A DNA stretch of 64,000 nucleotides from the NCBI GenBank assembly GCA_033439265.1, contig JAVTVX010000005.1, positions 5,590,001 to 5,654,000 of the forward strand, read 5' to 3'. A program made the translations under genes and the position numbers. Of the stretch, positions 11,870-23,900 are shown piece after piece. How positions within the stretch are numbered: position 1 is the first letter of the stretch; every line of letters begins with the position of its first letter. This DNA comes from Dillenia suffruticosa (taxonomy: Eukaryota > Streptophyta > Magnoliopsida > Dilleniales > Dilleniaceae). Below the pieces are notes generated by a model that ran no database searches, was not told the origin of the DNA, and was given only the letters and a program-made list of their open reading frames with translations.

Positions 11870-12249
11870 AAAAAAATCTGTCACTAATCCGTTGGTAAAA
11901 TTTTTGTTGGTAATCCGTTACTAAAATTTTTATCGCTAATCTATCGCTAAATTTTCCATTGCTAATCCGTCGCTGATGACTGTGCATATATTTTTTTTTC
12001 TTCACCAATACACCGACGGATTAGCGATGGAAATTTTTCGTAGTTAAAAATTCCGTCGGTAATTCGTCGTTGATAGATTTATATTTTTTTTACTGTTGAC
12101 CACTATAGTAACGGATTAGCGACAGAAATATTTCCGTCATAAATCTCTTGGTATTCTGTCCGACATTAATCTGTCGCAAATCTGTTATTATTAGCAACGG
12201 ATATTTTTTCTATCGATAATTTTCCGTCACTTGTGTTTTCTTAGAGTGA
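11870..12249 (-). mobile_element. CACTA-like transposon end (non-coding)
   Basis: Dense direct and inverted copies of CCGTCGCTAATCCGTTG-type motifs (for example ACCGACGGATTAGCGA at about 12009) are the subterminal repeats typical of plant CACTA elements. On the minus strand the block begins CACTCTAAGAAAACAC at 12249, close to the CACTA terminal consensus but with C for A at position 5. The partner terminus and the 3-bp target duplication were not found, so this may be one end only. Confidence 0.6.
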
Positions 12250-12392
12250 CAGGAGGTGAAAAGGATCACTAAACCCAACATAAAAGAATATAAAACTACA
12301 AATTCAAAGACACCCCGTAAGATTTTTGATTTGGAGCATGAGAAACTAATGGAACAGGGTGAGAAATGTTGGCACGGGTTAAGCGAGAAACG

Positions 12393-12545
12393 GCGGAATT
12401 ATGGGGCTTGAGAGAGGGCCTGCGGATTGCCAAAAGAAGGAATTTCTGCTCGCTGATCATTGAATGTAACTCACTCTACCGGTTAGTGCAATCAACAGGG
12501 GAGTTGGTGCTCACCACCCTCTGAAGAACCTGCTTGAGGACTGTA
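12393..12545 (+). pseudogene. LINE RNase H-like fragment
   Basis: The frame from 12393 reads AELWGLREGLRIAKRRNF, then LIIECNS. This is the RVT_3 RNase H-like domain found at the end of plant LINE polyproteins. A stop follows after about 48 codons. No A-tail or target duplication recognised. Related in type, not in close sequence, to the larger fragment at 35.06-36.27 kb. Confidence 0.7.
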
Positions 12546-14060
12546 AAGAGGTAATGCTGGAGCTTGGAGTGTTAGATTAGTTTGTAATAGTTGTGGGCAA
12601 TTGTCCCACGTTGAAAAGATAAAAAAAATTTGATGGGTTTATAATCCATCAAATTTGAAACCATTTAAATTTGGTTAAAAAAGTGCATTGGAGGAAAAAT
12701 GAAATTTTCATAAAATGACCCTTGAAAAATTAGATAATTAATTAATTATTTATTTAATGGTCAAAGATAGGGCATTTGTGCATTAGAAAATTAAATAAAT
12801 TCGTTATTTAATTTTATTTGAAAGACATGATTTTGAAAATTAAATAAATTAATGTCTTTTGATTAAAATGTCACTTTCTAATGACCAAGTGATGCCTTTT
12901 AGATAAACAGTTATTTTTTTAATCAAAAGGATATATCCGTTGTGCCCTTTAAATGAAAGGATATCCAATAATGACATACCTTCATTTTCTATAAATACTC
13001 ACTCACACCGTTAGGAACCTGGTTTCCAGCAAATTCATTGTTCATCATTCATTCTTTTTTTATTTTATTTTTTTAAAAAGGAGCTTTTGAGATTTTTTTT
13101 TGGGCGGGGGGGTGAAAGTGATATTTTGTAAATAATTGAAACTCTTTTTGTTCAAAAAGGGGGAGTAGATTCAGAAAAAAAATATATAAAGTAAATAATT
13201 TAAATACATTAAATTTATCATTTAAAATGATAATAATATAAATAGAAATATGAATCATAAGATTCAAACGAGTCAGATGAAATAAAAAAATGCATTTAAA
13301 ATTTTTTTATACCATTGCATTGAGAGTTAGATCATTAAACAATAATAAAAGCATAAAAGTGACTATAATTGAAATAAAAATATTTTAGATAAATGTGCGG
13401 TAAAATTAGAAAAGATAAAATTAAAAATAAAAAGATACGTATTAAGTTGAGAGTGAATTCAATTCTGAATAATATGTGAGAATATTGTCTAAGATAATTT
13501 GGACGTATGCAATAAAGATCCAAAAATGCACTGGTCATGAGAAGTGAGACTTTAAATATGAGATTTAGTGAAGTGTCACAATAGGTCGTTAAAAATCTGA
13601 ATGTAAATTATTTGTAAAGACATGAGAGTCAAACGTTTAGTTGAGGAGATGATTTTAAATATGAATGAATAGTGTAAGAGAATTCGAAACAGTTAATTAC
13701 ATCTTTTTTTATTATTTTAAGTTTTTACGGATAATTTATTTTTATTTCTCTTTTTCACTATTTTTTAGTATTATCTTTTTTATTATGTAGATATTTTTTA
13801 TTTCTTTCAAATGACTAAATTCAAATTTTGGAATTAATTTTTAGATTGTTATTGTACACATATACAAACATATATATTATTTTCATTGGAAGCCTCCAAT
13901 TAGGTTAATATCTTTTTATACCATCGCCAATTAAATCAAAATCATCATTAAAATTCATAATTGCTCAACTAAAAGAAATTTTTGAATGCTATATTTATAA
14001 GTATAAAATTTATCAAACCACATAATTATTTCTTTGTAAGTTTCTTGTAACAATCAAGAG
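12546..14060. other. AT-rich intergenic DNA with decayed repeats
   Basis: No gene seen. Segments at about 13540-13690 and 13860-13990 are similar to 27880-28036 and 27360-27490, so these are old dispersed or duplicated repeats. A palindromic TGGGCAATTGTCCCA lies near 12590, and a TATA-like CTATAAATA near 12990 could belong to a relict LTR; not supported further. Confidence 0.45.
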
Positions 14061-14306
14061 TATGTCATCTTCTGTTTTAATGAACAGGGTACACTGCTTG
14101 TGACCAATTTAGACCTTAGAAAGCTTCTTCACTGATGCGAGTCACGCGACTAAACATTATTAAATGTTTATAGATGATATTCTATGATAAAACCCGACCA
14201 TTTTAAAAGACCAAATGACATGCAAAAAACGTGTGAAGTGACCAAACCGTCGGAAGACGAGCTCTGGGTTGTTACAGAGTAACTGTTTACTGCCCTTGAC
14301 CATGGA

Positions 14307-14390
14307 GAGCTACCCATGTGACTATACACCATAGAGAACAGAGCTGTCCACGTGACTATACACCATATAGTGCAGAGCTGCCCATGTGAC
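14307..14390. repeat. 34-bp tandem repeat, 2.5 copies, with ACGTG/ATGTG core
   Basis: Copies start at 14307, 14341 and 14375, exactly 34 bp apart. Each begins GAGCT and includes CCA(T/C)GTGAC; the first two continue TATACACCATA. It lies about 350 bp upstream of the orphan promoter block at 14.7 kb. Confidence 0.85.
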
Positions 14391-14689
14391 CAAATATTAT
14401 ATGTTGTATAGATATTTGTATTGAATTATGAAGATTGCACATTATAATATAACATGCCTCATAAGAATCTTTATCCCACATCGAGTAGTGTAGTTTGCTG
14501 GGTTTACATGGGACTGTAATTATAGAGAAGGCAGGAAAGGTATCGAAGTTAGAAGGAAGCCTACATTATGTGGTGACATATTATCGCGAGTGTTAACATA
14601 TCGTCGGACTAAAAATTTTGGTCGAGTCTTTGGCACGGTCACTGTTTATCTATCTTTGTATTACGACGTTTCTATTTTACTAGGAATCT

Positions 14690-14935
14690 TTGCTGTTTGG
14701 GGAGAGAGCCAATCAAGTGACCGTGGGGTTTCTCTTGTTATAAATTTGGATCTCGTTGTCTTCCTTTCTCTGCCATATCATCAATCCCCCATTTCAGCGA
14801 ACCCCGCCACTACACAGGTATTAATAGCTACTCTTTCTATTCACTTCTACTTTTGCACGGTTTTTAATTCTCGTTGCTTAGTCCGCTCTCAGTTACGTCG
14901 ATGCTCTCTCTAACATTTTTGTTCTACGTACACAA
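14690..14935 (+). promoter_or_regulatory. Orphan promoter/5' region of ANK-PGG type, group I
   Basis: CCAATCA is followed by TATAAAT (14739-14745) and a pyrimidine-rich leader ending GTCGATGCTCTCTCT. The leader matches the one before gene B (29870-29970), and the CAATCA-to-TATAAATTTGGATCTC arrangement matches gene D's upstream (59155-59205). No gene follows; Athila element 1 begins 200 bp further on. Promoter activity is inferred. Confidence 0.6.
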
Positions 14936-15141
14936 TAATTAGATTTGAACGAATTTTTTATTATTCATTTTCTCCCTAAGTCGAATTTCTAAAAGTAAAC
15001 TTAATCCTTAAAAGGATTTTCCATGAAAAACCAGCCTTCTTAGGCCCAAGCTCTTTTTCTTTTTGTATCAACCGCCAGTATTGGCTAACTATATTGTTCA
15101 ACTAAATCCAATTCAACATTAGTCCTACCCTGATAACCTAA

Positions 15142-16569
15142 TGGTCGGGTTGTCGAAACCCTCAAATTAATAACGATTCCCCTAATGCAACAAACTGTAG
15201 CAATAGTGGTTATCAGATCGAATTTCAAGAGAACTATGTTAACTTAACTCATTAGTAAATGCCAAAATAAAATAGGGAGGTTTACAAAATAAATTCTTAA
15301 ATCAAAATTAAATAACTAAAATTAAAATACAAATCAAATATGCAAAAAATACTAAAATTTAAAGAAGAAATTCAATTCACCAAATTCCGATCCAAGAGTT
15401 CATATATTCGATTGTCTTATTGATCATTGGTTGAAAATATTATTCTTGCAATTCAAGCATTTAACCTTAGATCTATTAGGATAGCCATAATAAATTTTGT
15501 GTTTTCCTAATTTAATTGACCAAACCCAGTATCCAATCAAAACTTATCATTAATCGACTGGACACGATAGCGTTCCATATCAAATAATGACAGCATTAAG
15601 TTCTGTGAAAACAGTTAAACCAAAATACAAATAACCAGGATAGCCGTACAATTATTCTATTTTGTTCCATCGATTCCCTAGCTTAACATGAATATCGGCA
15701 ACGACCCATAAATATAAATAACCTATTCGCTACTCGTACCATTCATTCATGACAATTACGCATCACTGAATTCCTAGATAGCAATAGGAAAACTAATATT
15801 CAATTAAATTGTCAGATTAACCAATATTAGGTTTCCCTAAAAATAAATCAAGAATCAATGAATACTTGAATAAATGGCAAGAAATTAAATTAAAAATATA
15901 ACCTCACAATGAAGAACAATCGATTAAAATCCCCCTTGAATCAGAATAAAAGATCTAGCCACTCATGGTGGTAAGTATCAATACAAGGAAAAAAAATTAA
16001 TGTTCCTAAGAAGAATAAAAATAAAAAAAACCTAATGGAGAAGGAAGTGCAACCGTGAAGTCCTTGGAGTATTGTGTGTATGCAGCCCTCTCTTCTTGTG
16101 TAAAGAGAATTTTTGTTGTGTTTCATTGAGTGCAGCCTTTCTGTATTTAAATAAGCAAGGCAGCCGGCCCCTTTTTGTGAAAATAGGAAACTTTCCTTCC
16201 TTCTAGTATTTCAATTTGATTAGGACTCTTCCTCTTCATAGAAAATAGGAAAGAAGACATTTTCTCCTAAAGAATAATGCAACTTTCCTTCCTTCTAGTC
16301 TTCTAATTTAATTAGGACTCTTCCTATTGAGAAAATTAGAAACTCTACTAGAATGCTGAAATTAAAATTCAAACTCCTCTTCTTCAAAGTCCAATAAGAT
16401 GTCTTGACCCAATTAGTTCCAAAATTGCCTTATTAAGCCCAATTTGCTCCAAATCTTCAATTTCAATTTCCTAAAAAATAAAATTCAATAAAACCAACCA
16501 TTAGTGCATTAAACAATTCAAATTCAAATCATGATAACAATAATAAATTGACAAAATTGCATGTTATCA
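15142..16569 (-). repeat. 3' LTR of Athila-like element 1
   Basis: TGGTCGGGTTG start and ATGTTATCA end on the + strand; 1,428 bp. Confidence 0.95.
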
Positions 16570-16583
16570 AATTCCCCCACACC
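16570..16583 (-). other. Terminal polypurine tract, element 1
   Basis: The minus strand reads GGTGTGGGGGAATT directly before TGATAACATG, the LTR start. Confidence 0.88.
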
Positions 16584-18574
16584 AAACCAATGCTTGTCCT
16601 CAAGTATTCACAATGCCAATGCCATACAACCATTCTCCTCTTCACTCCTTCCCCTCCTTCATTTCATCATTCAACAATCTCAAGTAGCACATATTGAAAC
16701 ATTCAAACCAGAATCACAATCCAGAGAGCAAGTAATCATAGTTTGTATAACGTTAAAATAAAATATAAGTATCCCAATAGACTCAACAATATCATCAGAA
16801 GTCAATGCAACAAGATCCATTACCCTCACAAGGAGATCGCTCTATGCACTCAAGTGTTTAAAGGGAATTTATTGATAACTCTCAAAATCAAAGCATAGAA
16901 TGCTATTACCATAGGCTTGCTTATTAATCAAATCTGCACCACTACTTATATGAATTCAAAACAAAAATCCGGGGGTCTTTGTACGGGTTGTAACGTGGCT
17001 TGGGTAAAGGAAGGGTAAAAGGATAAATGTATCGTGTAATAAATATATCAAAGAAGCATGTCAAGAGCATATCCTCTATATCCCATATCATGAAATACAA
17101 TCAAGCCAAAAGAAAGATACCCCAATCAAGATCATAATCATCTCTCAATCAAACTTTTCACATTTTCGCTTCAAATTCCCCAATTTCAACTTTTGGGAAT
17201 TTCTTCTTTTTCTTTTTCTTTTCCTTCTCTTTTTTTCCTTTTTTTTTTTGATGAATAAAGAAACTAAATAAGGATCAATAAAAAATGCCGCGCATATGCA
17301 ATCCACCCCAAGTATATAATCAACTTCCCGAAAATAAATCTCACAATAGAAGTATCTCATTCCCTTTGCAAATAACCACTAAATATATGCTCAAATCACA
17401 TGCTTCTTTAATATAAGAACCAAATAAAAGGTGAAACGTAAAAAGAAGGCTATGTGTTAATTAATGAGGTTAAAGCAAAGAAAAGGGATATAAACTCAAA
17501 GGGTTTCACTAAGGGAAAAATTATGCACAGGAAGGTTTGTTTTCGAGAGCTAAAATGGGTAAACCTAAATACCCCCATCATATTAATGTATGAACTCATT
17601 GATGTAGTCTCAAAAAGAATAGCAAAGCAAGTTCTAGAATAAACACACTAAGATTGATGCACACTCATGAAGTTGATGACATGCTCTTAAGGCTCAAATT
17701 CTCACAAAAATTGTGTAATGTTGTATCAAATCTATCACATTTTCAAATGACTCAATCATCAAGATCAATGGGACACTTAAAAACAATTTTATCCAAAAAT
17801 AACTAATCACACTTGTCTCTTTCATGCATTTCAAACTCAAATCAACAATGTATACTAACTCAAAATCATTATCCGACAAAATCCAGAGAGTACGAAGTTC
17901 CAAAGAAAAATAGAAGAAATGACATTGACATGAAAATTCTCCCCCACACCTAAATACTACATTGTCCTCAATGTATGCAAAAGACGAGAATTTGAGACAC
18001 AATACTAAAGAAATTCACAGTTAGCACAATTGAAAACTAATCTCAAAAAATGAAAGATGTTAGGCAAGAAAAAAGGACAATGAAAAGGAAGAAGAAAAAC
18101 GAGAGTACTCCCCTAAGGTGATGGCGGGCACTGTGGAGAATGCGAGGTCACCTCTATGAGTCTTTCGGTTTGGGCAGTCACAACTAGCACATTATTCCAA
18201 AAAATTTATTGGGTTGTGGAAACCGCGTGATCACACCCTAATGCCAAGACTGTTTTTGTCCGAAAGCTGACTGTCGCTTTATTTGTGTCTTGGCTTGAGA
18301 AAATTGCTGAACACATGCAAAAAATTAAGAGAAGGGATAAATAACAGTAAGAAAACATTTAAAATTGAAAAAAATGAAATAACTAAAAATTAAATCAAAC
18401 TCTAAAAAAAAAAAATTTTGGGTTACCTCCCAACAAGCGCAAGTGTTTAACGTCGTTATGCTCGACGGTCTTCATGTTTGATTCAGCCGGAAGAATAATT
18501 TGGAGGCATCAATGCAATGTCCAACATTGTAGAAATCTCCATCTCATCGTGAAATATCTTCAACCTATGCCCAT
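16584..18574 (-). other. Non-coding 3' region of element 1
   Basis: About 2 kb between integrase and the 3' LTR without a convincing frame on either strand. Closely matched by 38466-40433 in element 2. Related elements can carry an env-like gene here; I see none. Confidence 0.75.
17935..17950 (-). other. Internal polypurine tract-like repeat, element 1
   Basis: The minus strand reads GGTGTGGGGGAGAATT, nearly the terminal tract. It shares the upstream word TTGAGGACAA with the terminal tract region, so a roughly 45-bp block occurs twice. Confidence 0.6.
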
Positions 18575-21500
18575 TCACTTTGAAACTCTTGTTTGTGTCA
18601 AGACTTTTGATTTCATTGCACCATGAGAAAATATATTAGTGACAACAAATGGACCAATCCATCGAGAACGCAACTTATCTGGCATGAGTTTGAGTCGAGA
18701 ATTATATAGAAGCACTTTTTTCCCAATCTCAAATTGTTTCCTTAAGATCATACCATCGTGAAACAATTTAGTTTTCTTTTTATAAATCCTCGAGTTCTCA
18801 TAGGCCTCCAATCTCAACTCTTCAAGTTCTTGTAGTTGCAGTTTTCTTGACTCACCGGCTTCATCCATCTTCATATTGCAATGTTTGATTGCCCAATATG
18901 CTTTATGCTCAACTTCTACCGGTAAATGACAGGATTTCCCAAAAACTAACCTATAAGGAGACATCCCTATTGGCGTTTTGAAAGCTGTCCGGTACGCCCA
19001 CAGTGCATCATCTAAACGTAAATTCCAATCCTTTCGACCCGGGTTAACCGTCTTTTCTAAAATGGATTTAACTTCACGGTTGGAAACTTCGGCTTGTCCA
19101 TTCGTCTGAGGGTGGTATGCCGTAGCAATCCGGTGATGTACACCATATTTTTTCATCAATGCTTCGATTGCGCGATTACAAAAATGGCTCCCTTGATCAC
19201 TTATGATGGCTCTAGGGATCCCAAACCTGCTGAAAATGTTAGTCTTGATAAAACCTATAACAGACTTAGAATCGTCAGTCCTGGTGGCCTTTGCTTCCAC
19301 CCATTTTGATACATAATCAACAGCCAAAAGAATGTAAGCATATCCACAAGACAAAGGAAATGGACCCATAAAATCAATACCCCATATATCAAATATTTCA
19401 CAAACAAGAATGGGAGTTTGGGGCATCTCATTTCTATGGGACAAAGATCATGTTCTCTGACATCTATCACAGCTTTTACAAAATAAGTAAGCATCTTTAA
19501 ACAAGGTTTCCCAATATAACCCACTATCTAAAACTTTTCTTGCGGTTCTCCGTGGTCCAAAATGTCCCCCACAAGCATAACTATGACAAAATGCTAAAAT
19601 GGATCTATGTTCATTCTTTGGGACACATCTCCTAATTATTTGGTCAGAATAAAATTTCCACAAATATGGCTCATCCCACACATAATATTTTGCCTCACAT
19701 CGAATTTTATCCTCCCTTGACTTACTAAGATCACTAGGCAAAATGTGTGTAACCAAATAATTCATAATATCTGCATACCAAGGAGTAATACCTTTCAAGT
19801 GAAATAACTGCTCATCAGGAAAATTTTCAGAAATAGGTAATGGATCTTCTTCTTCATTCACTAACCTGCTTAGATGATCAGCTACCAAATTCTCAACTCC
19901 ACTTCGATCCTTGATGTTCAAATCAAATTCTTGCAACAGGAGAATCCACCGTATCAACCTGGGTTTCGACTCATTTTTCGTCAATAGATATTTCAAAACT
20001 GCATGATCAGAATACACAATTACTTTAGAACCAAATAAATAGGATCTGAATTTATCTAAAGCAAAAACAATGGCCAAGAGCTCTTTTTCGGTGGTGGTGT
20101 AGTTGCATTGAGCAGCGTTCAATGTTCTTGAAGCGAAGTAAATGACGTGACTCTTCTTATCAATCCGCTGGCCAAGAACTGCTCCCACAGCAAAATTGCT
20201 TGCATCACACATGATCTCAAAAGGTAAATTCCAATCAGGTGGTTGAATGATTGGTGCAGTAATTAACAGGTTTTTGAGCTTGTCGAAGGCTTCCTTGCAA
20301 TTTTCTCCGAACTCGAAAGGTATATCTTTCTGAAGCAACTTGGATGATGGCAAGGCAATTTTTGAGAAGTCTTGAATAAACCTGCGATAAAAACCTGCAT
20401 GTCCAAGAAAACCACGTATTTCCCTAATATTTGTAGGGTAAGGTAAACTCTTGATCAAATCAACCTTCGCCTTATCTACCTCAATACCCCTATGAGAAAT
20501 CACATGCCCTAACACTATGCCTTCTTTCACCATGAAATGACATTTTTCATAGTTCAAAACTAAGTTCGTTTCCATGCATCTTTTCAAAATTTTAATCAAA
20601 TGCCCTAAACAACTATCAAACGAGTCACCGTAAACAGTGAAATCATCCATAAATACCTCAATACAATTTTAAATATATTCAGAAAAAATGCTCAGCATGC
20701 ATCTTTGGAATGTACCTGGGGCATTACATAGACCGAAAGGCATCCTTCTATAAGCAAATGTTCCAAATGGACATGTGAATGTAGTCTTTTCTTGATCTTC
20801 CTGTGCAATCACAATTTGATAATAGCCTGAAAAACCATCAAGAAAACAAAAGAATGATTTTCCGGCTAATCTCTCTAACATTTGATCAATAAAGGGTAGA
20901 GGGAAGTGGTCCTTTTGAGTAACTAAATTAAGCTTTCTAAAATCAATGACCATTCGCCAACCATTTTGCACTCGCATAGGTACCAACTCATTGTCTTGAT
21001 TTCTTACCACCGTGATTCCTGTTTTCTTTGGTACCACATGAATTGGGCTAACCCACTTGCTGTCTGAAATTGGATAAATTATGTCTTCATCCAAAAGTTT
21101 GAGAATCTCCTTCATCACCACTTCTTTCATGATTGGATTCATCTTTCTTTGCGATTCCCTCATTGGCTTAGTGTCCTCTTCTAAAAGGATTCGATGCATG
21201 CAAATTGAGGGACTAATACCCTTTATATCGGCTAAAGTCCAACCAATTGCTGTCTTGTACTCTTTTAAAACTTGGAGTAGCCGATTTTCTTGTTCTTCTG
21301 TCAACTCTCTTGCTATGATAACAGGTAAGGTCTCTTCATCACTTAAGTATACATATTTGAGATGATCCGGCAAAGTCTTCAATTCCAATGTTGGAGCCTG
21401 CAAAACGGAATGTAACATTTTCTTGTAAGAAACAGGAAATGTGGTGCTCAAATTTAAAGATCTTGATTGTTGTTCCAATATTGATTCTGAAATTTCACAA

Positions 21501-23823
21501 GTTTCGGTCATCTCTTCTTTGGTGTTCAATTGCGTATCCAATTCAAAACTTGTGTCATTTTCTTCTTCAAAGATTTCCTGCACAATTGAATCAATGACAT
21601 TAGCGGAACAAATCGAATGACACTCATTTGGGTATCTCATGACCTCAAAAATATTGAATTTAACAATCTCGCCGTCAAATTCGACGGAGAGTGTACCATC
21701 ATCCACGTCTATTTTTGTTTTTTCCGTTTTCATGAACGGTCTCCCCAATAGTAGCGATGCTGAATTTGTAACGGTGTCGTCATCCATTTTTAAGATATAA
21801 AAATCTACTAGAAAAATTAACTCATTAACCTGCACCAAAACATCTTCAACAATCCCTTCTGGATACACGACAGAACGGTCAGCCAATTGAATAATCACTT
21901 TAGTTTCCTTTAGGGGACCTAGATTTAGAGCAATATAAATAGAATATGGCATGACATTGATTGATGCTTCTAAATCTAGCATAACACGTTCAAATTTCCT
22001 TAAACCGATAACACAGGGTAAAGTGAACATACCTGGATCTAAACACTTCTCGGGTAAGGATCTCTTTATGACAGCAGACCTGTTCTCCCCCACCCTTATT
22101 TTCTCATTACCTCTCATTGTCCTCTTGTTTGTGCACAGTTCCTTCAAAAACTTTGCATATTTGGGAATTTGCTTGATGGCATCCAACAAAGGTATGTTTA
22201 TTTCTACCTTCTTGAAAGTTTCCCAAACCTCCTTTTCATAGTCTTCCTTTTTGGATCTTTCAAATCTGCTAGGAAAAGGTGGTGCAACTGTGTTAGAACT
22301 CGTAGATAAAAGAGAATTAGAATTTACCTTGTTTGGATTTTCATTGGCAATTTCGGCTTCTTCCTCTTCATCTTTCTTCTCATTTCTCTTTTTCGGTGAT
22401 GGTGGTTTTGATTGCACTTCGTTCCCACTCCTCAATACCATTGTACTAGCATTTTCCTTAGGGTTTATTACCGTTTGTGAAGGTAATTTCCCTGCATTTT
22501 GACGCTCCAAATTGCTAACTGAAGTGGCTAACTGAGTGATTTGATTTCCCAAGTTTTGAATGCTAGCTCTCGTTTCCTGTTGAAATTGTTGAGTGTTAGT
22601 CGCGAGAGTTTTTACAATATCTTCTAGGGACATACCTGAATTAGACGATTGTGTTGGTATATGTGATGGCCTATTGAATTGCTGAGGAGGATATCTTGTC
22701 TGTCCTCCTTGATTCCCGTAACTCAGATTTGGATGATCTCGCCAACCGGGATTATAATGAGTTGAGAAGGGATCGTACTTCTTTTGAGGTTGGCCAGGAA
22801 ATCCTCCTACGACATTTGCTTGATGAGTAGAATCTTCTTGCAGAGATGGACACATATTCGTAGGATGTCCAAGTATCGAGCATATGCCACAGACTTTGGT
22901 TGCATGTATTTGTCCTACAGCCATTTGACGAACCAAAGCAGTCAATTCAGAAATTTGATTTTCAAGGTGAGAATGACTTACCTCATTGACACGTTTCATA
23001 ACTCCATCTGTTCTCAACCCAAATTGTTGAGAATTTTCTGCCATATTGGTGATCAATTGTCTGACTTCTTCAGGTGTTTTATTTACCAAAGCTCCTCCGC
23101 TGGCCGCATCTACCATACTTCTATCCATGGGTAGAAGTCCTTCATAAAAATATTGAATCAAGAGTTGTTCCGGTATTTGATGATGTGGACAGCTAGCACA
23201 GAGTTGTTTGAACCTCTCAAAGTATTCATATAATGTTTTTCTGCTAATCTGTCTGATCCCACATATCTCCTTTCGAATGTTGGTAGCTCTAGATGCAGGG
23301 AAAAATTTTTCTAAAAATAATCTCTGCATCCCATTCCATGTATTTATTGAACCCGGAGGTACGTAATACAACCAATCATTTGCCTTATCTTTCAGGGAAA
23401 AGGGAAAGGCTCTCAACTTAATCTGTTCCTCAGTTACTCCTTGAGGTTTTATACTCGAACAGACAACATGAAATTCTTTCAAATGTTTATGTGGATCCTC
23501 ACCTAGGAGACCACAAAAAGTAGGCAGTAAGTGAATCAAACCAGATTTAAGTTCGAATGCTACCTCAAGAGTTGGGTATTCGATGCACAAGGGTTGTTGA
23601 TTTAGATTGGGTGCAGCCAATTCCTTCAAGGTTCTCTCACGGTCGGCCATCTTTTCTTTTTTTTTTCAAAAATAGACCTGTCACAATTTGTCAAATCAAT
23701 GTCAAAAATTGGTTTTCGGCGTAACTTACCTTTCCTCTGTTTGGCCTCCTTTCTCAATCGGCGAGCAGTTTTCTCAATTTCAGGAATATATTCCAATTCA
23801 CTTCCTTGAGAAGAACGGGTCAT
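18575..23823 (-). pseudogene. Athila-like gag-pol polyprotein, element 1
   Basis: Gag begins MTRSSQGSELEY at 23823 and shifts frame near 23655 in a poly-T run, then runs on from MADRERTLKEL at 23650. Downstream in one frame: CCHC knuckle CGICSILGHPTNMC (about 22880), protease, RT (WRMVIDFRKLN, FLDGFSGYYQI, FMDDF), RNase H ([10 protein letters not shown]), integrase HHCC and core ([28 protein letters not shown]). Lesions: TAA at the codon before [10 protein letters not shown] (about 20666), TGA at 19445 after CDRCQRT, and a shift near 18620 after FSHGA. The protease motif reads DLEAS where element 2 has DLGAS, a G-to-E change likely to kill it. Confidence 0.93.
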
Positions 23824-23877
23824 AAAAGGTCAGCAAAACAAATAATAAAGATAACACAACTAAGAAATCAAAATAGT

Positions 23878-23895
23878 TCCCCGGCAACGACGCCA
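23878..23895 (-). other. Primer binding site, tRNA-Asp, element 1
   Basis: The minus strand reads TGGCGTCGTTGCCGGGGA, one change from the usual TGGCGCCGTTGCC form. Confidence 0.88.
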
Positions 23896-23900
23896 AAATT

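Noticed and set aside
14590..14913. 107-codon frame at the orphan promoter block
   Set aside because: It overlaps a TATA box and leader shared with genes B and D, and the peptide matches nothing recognised.
16584..18574. env-like gene in the 3' region of element 1 (and 38466-40433 in element 2)
   Set aside because: No frame longer than about 100 codons in the expected strand, and none with signal or membrane features shared by both elements.
21081..23134. Plus-strand open frames across the Athila-like elements (also 43021-44442)
   Set aside because: Antisense shadows of the gag-pol frame, with no domain of their own.
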